In this document: in pieces, positions 6,090-8,118 of the stretch | How the letters are laid out: every line of letters begins with the position of its first letter | Position numbering within the stretch: the stretch's first letter is position 1 | Assembly (NCBI GenBank): GCA_030602675.1 | Contig: JAUVZH010000103.1 | Span: 1-8,118, forward strand | DNA length: 8,118 nt | Reading direction: 5' to 3' | From: Candidatus Heimdallarchaeota archaeon | GTDB taxonomy: Archaea > Asgardarchaeota > Heimdallarchaeia > JABLTI01 | Program-made: the position numbers and the translations under genes | The notes under the pieces: model-generated | The model's input: the letters and a program-made list of their open reading frames with translations, nothing else | The model's database searches: none | What the model was told of the DNA's origin: nothing

Positions 6090-7403
6090 ATGACTATTAA
6101 AAAGAATCAAGATACTACAATTGAAAATTTTCTTGATAAAAACTATAAGAAGTATGGAATACCTAAAGTAGCATTAAAAGCTTTAAAGGACTTTGGGATT
6201 TTTGACGCTAGAGTGCTTAGTGTTCTAACTGAATCAGAGATTGCTGCTATACCTAATGTAAGTGAGAAAACTGCTGTTGCTTTAGTAAGAGCTGCGGATG
6301 ATACTTTTAGAGGTCCTTTATTTCAAAAAGCTGCAGATCAATCACAACGTCTTCTTCAAAAAAGGAAATTTTTTACAACTGGTTCAACCAATCTGGATAA
6401 GCTATTAGGAGGAGGAATGCCAACAAGTGCAATTATTGAGATAAATGGTGAATATCGTACTGGTAAAACACAAACCTGTTTGACTTGTGCTGTTACTGCT
6501 CAATTGCCCGAAGAGCAAGGGGGTCTTGGACGACCTGTTATTTATATTGATACTGAGAATTCATTTCAAGCACAGCATATTCAAGAAATTGGCAATCGCT
6601 TCAAAATTAAACCAGATAAATTACTGAGCAATTTATTTGTTGTTCAAGCTGAGCAATTAAGATATCTAAATCAAGCAATAGATCGCTTACCCGGATACGT
6701 TCAAGCTTTAGATCCTGGTCTTATTGTCATAGATTCACTTATGGCTCCATTTAGAACTGAATTTCATCAGCTCAATTTGCTGGCTGTTCGTCAAAAGAAA
6801 ATAGGTAGATTAATTGGTTTGTTAAAAAGAATAGCAATAGCTTTCAATACATCAGTTATCTTCACAAATCAAGTTATGGCTAATATTGGACCTTCAGGAC
6901 AATTCATTCCAGTAATCGCAACTGGAGGACATGTTGTTGCGCATGCTTCTGATATCCGAATATTCATGAAGAAATTGAAAGGAAATCAAAGAAGAGCTAA
7001 AATAGATGATTGCGCTTGGTTGCCAACTGAGCAAACAGATTATTTCATTACTAAATGGGGAATAGCTGACGATGAGAATCTTCCTGAAAAAGACATTGAA
7101 GTAGACATACAGATAGAAGAAGAACTTGAAGTACTAGAAAATCCTTTGATGGATGGTCTGAATGAGGCTGCTGCGTTTCAAACTGAAATGATAAAATCAA
7201 CAAAATCAAAGTCTAAAGCTAAAAAAGCAACTCCAGAGAAAGAAGCAAAGGAACCAATAGATGAAACTATTATTGAAAATCCTCTTCTTGATTTAGAGGA
7301 AAATTTGGTTGCTATTGAAGAAAATGAACAAAAAGCAGAAGCTAAAACAAAGCAAAAAACAAAACCAAAATCCACAGGAAAAAAATCAAAAGTTCCCGCT
7401 TAA
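6090..7403 (+). CDS. Divergent RadA/Rad51-family recombinase with long C-terminal tail
   Basis: This 437-residue protein has the RadA/Rad51 layout: a helix-hairpin-helix domain (residues about 20-75), the FxxA polymerisation motif FQKA (78-81), and an ATPase core (about 95-327). Walker A is GEYRTGKT (120-127), the catalytic Glu is in DTEN (154-157), Walker B is LIVIDS (211-216), TNQV is at 259-262, and GGHVVAH at 279-285. RadA/Rad51 proteins form filaments on single-stranded DNA and exchange strands in repair. Three points are unusual. Walker A has Arg-Thr, as in eukaryotic RAD51/DMC1, not the Gly-Ser of many archaeal RadAs. The L1 GRG is replaced by QLN (227-229). The ATP-cap D-x-P is replaced by DDCA (306-309). 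A tail of about 96 residues (342-437), absent from typical RadA of 320-350 residues, has two ENPL-x-D modules. ATG 6090 has only a weak GAGTG Shine-Dalgarno near 6076-6080. I leave out the symbol radA because this may be a paralogue. Confidence 0.85.
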   Translation: MTIKKNQDTTIENFLDKNYKKYGIPKVALKALKDFGIFDARVLSVLTESEIAAIPNVSEKTAVALVRAADDTFRGPLFQKAADQSQRLLQKRKFFTTGSTNLDKLLGGGMPTSAIIEINGEYRTGKTQTCLTCAVTAQLPEEQGGLGRPVIYIDTENSFQAQHIQEIGNRFKIKPDKLLSNLFVVQAEQLRYLNQAIDRLPGYVQALDPGLIVIDSLMAPFRTEFHQLNLLAVRQKKIGRLIGLLKRIAIAFNTSVIFTNQVMANIGPSGQFIPVIATGGHVVAHASDIRIFMKKLKGNQRRAKIDDCAWLPTEQTDYFITKWGIADDENLPEKDIEVDIQIEEELEVLENPLMDGLNEAAAFQTEMIKSTKSKSKAKKATPEKEAKEPIDETIIENPLLDLEENLVAIEENEQKAEAKTKQKTKPKSTGKKSKVPA

Positions 7404-7417
7404 AGTGGGAGCCTTTT
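7392..7417 (+). terminator. Hairpin terminator overlapping the RadA-like stop codon
   Basis: G7392 to T7400 pairs with A7404 to C7412 around the loop TAA at 7401-7403, which is the stop codon. The core is TCCC/GGGA, and the stem has nine pairs including two G-U. It is followed by CTTTT at 7413-7417. The T run is short, so termination may be partial and read-through into the transporter gene is possible. Confidence 0.45.
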
Positions 7418-7452
7418 GAATTGACTGATATTAAACCTGCTAACGTGCTTGA

Positions 7453-7462
7453 ATATAAGGAG
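7453..7462 (+). promoter_or_regulatory. Overlapping TATA-like and Shine-Dalgarno-like sequence before the MFS gene
   Basis: ATATAAGGAG at 7453-7462 contains both ATATAA and AAGGAG. The ATG at 7492 is 29 nt after AAGGAG, too far for a Shine-Dalgarno, whereas as a TATA box it would give a transcript starting near 7480 with an almost leaderless 11-nt leader. As a Shine-Dalgarno it would instead serve an in-frame ATA at 7474. The two readings cannot both be right. Confidence 0.3.
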
Positions 7463-7491
7463 AAAACAAAACAATAGGCAAGCGATTCTCT

Positions 7492-8118
7492 ATGACAAGC
7501 TACAATAGCAGAAACATTGCGCTAATTGCTTTTGGAGCATTCATTTGGTCCATTTATTTTGCAGTTCAAGGACAATTTCTGAATGATTACGTAGCAGACC
7601 TAGCCAGTTATTCTCCCCTAATTATTTCATTAATGATCAGCCTAGTTTCTTTAACAGGAGCAGTTGCCAGTGTCATTGCTGGAGCTGTAAGTGACAATTT
7701 AAACTCTGATTTCGGAAGAAGAAAAGTGTTTATTCTTTCTGGAGGTGTTACCTCTGCTTTAATTCTGTTTTTATTACCTTTAAATCAATCAATTGTTTTT
7801 ATAGTTGGGCTTAATGTTGTAATGAGCATTTTAAATACAGCAGCTTTTGTTTGCAATAATTCATTTATTCCAGATATATCTAATAACCAAAAGCTTGGGA
7901 AAGCAAATGCATTTGCATCTTTGGGAACATCAATCGGAACAGTAGCTGGATTTGCTATAATGCTCCTTAACCTTTCCTCCAATGTCTTCTTCGTTACTGG
8001 AGCAATATGTTCTCTTGGATTTCTACTTGTTGGATTCCTATTCCAAGAACCAAAAACATTAATTCAACCAAAGAAATGGTATCTTGCTATAAGAGAAACT
8101 TTTCAGTTATCAAATTTA
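7492..8118 (+). CDS. MFS transporter, N-terminal part (runs off the window)
   Basis: This frame stays open from ATG 7492 to the window end, giving 209 codons of an N-terminal part. The first helix starts at residue 7 (NIALIAFGAFIWSIYFAV), and at least five further helices follow. The signature MFS motif A is visible after helix 2: G-A-V-S-D-N at residues about 64-69 and FGRRK a few residues on, the loop between helices 2 and 3. Charged residues are rare in the helices. A hydrophilic stretch begins at about residue 187 (EPKTLIQPKK) and is probably the loop in the middle of the protein between helices 6 and 7. MFS proteins move sugars, drugs or metabolites by symport or antiport; the substrate cannot be told. 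A full-length member would be about 400 residues, so the missing half lies beyond 8118. The frame is open upstream to 7459, so an alternative ATA start at 7474 is possible. Confidence 0.85.
   Translation, partial: MTSYNSRNIALIAFGAFIWSIYFAVQGQFLNDYVADLASYSPLIISLMISLVSLTGAVASVIAGAVSDNLNSDFGRRKVFILSGGVTSALILFLLPLNQSIVFIVGLNVVMSILNTAAFVCNNSFIPDISNNQKLGKANAFASLGTSIGTVAGFAIMLLNLSSNVFFVTGAICSLGFLLVGFLFQEPKTLIQPKKWYLAIRETFQLSNL

Noticed and set aside
7178..7375. Reverse frame opposite the Lys/Glu-rich tail of the RadA-like protein
   Set aside because: Its Phe/Ser-rich translation is the expected shadow of Lys/Glu codons.
6090..7403. KaiC, RadB or bacterial RecA as the identity of the recombinase
   Set aside because: The HhH domain and FxxA motif are present, which RadB and KaiC lack, and the sequence follows RAD51/RadA rather than RecA.
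7785..7982. Reverse frame opposite the MFS gene
   Set aside because: The forward frame is open to the window end with MFS helices and motif A.
1..8118. CRISPR array, tRNA, rRNA, insertion sequence or prophage
   Set aside because: No regularly spaced repeats, cloverleaf-like segments, transposase or phage genes were seen; gene order and composition look even.

Overview
The window looks like chromosomal DNA from an AT-rich archaeon. The evidence is a RadA/Rad51-family recombinase with an N-terminal helix-hairpin-helix domain and a FxxA polymerisation motif, archaeal BRE/TATA-like elements upstream of several genes, and archaeal-type wHTH proteins. Shine-Dalgarno sites such as AAGGAGG and AAGGTGAT, and several TTG starts, are also present. 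The Rad51-like Walker A of the recombinase and the coiled-coil/wHTH protein would suit an Asgard-type lineage, but no marker here proves that. No rRNA, tRNA, CRISPR array or insertion sequence was seen.

Layout. (1) 42-629 (+) encodes a long coiled coil with a C-terminal winged helix, followed by a good hairpin plus T-rich terminator. (2) The gap 630-864 carries a TATA box and an unusual cluster of perfect palindromes. (3) 865-3192 (+) is a 775-residue unrecognised protein with one membrane helix at each end and a very large outside domain. (4) 3313-3843 and 3822-4646 (+) form a two-gene operon: a winged-helix protein, then a four-helix membrane protein whose start is disturbed by a TGAAC tandem repeat next to a hairpin that covers the Shine-Dalgarno. 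(5) Converging on it, 5918-4665 (-) is an operon of a HAD-fold hydrolase with an altered motif I and a small HEAT-repeat protein. (6) Diverging from that, 6090-7403 (+) is a divergent RadA/Rad51 homologue with a two-module tail of about 96 residues. (7) From 7492 to the window end (+) is the first half of an MFS transporter.

How they may work together. The wHTH/membrane pair could be a membrane-linked regulator. The HAD and HEAT proteins are co-transcribed and may act together. The RadA-like protein shares a divergent promoter region with the HAD operon, but nothing in the sequence shows a functional link. The most noteworthy items are the RadA paralogue (Rad51-type Walker A, lost L1 GRG motif, altered ATP cap, duplicated tail), the 5-bp duplication at the membrane-protein start, the palindrome cluster, and the HAD motif I substitution. 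No complete known defence or mobile system is recognisable.
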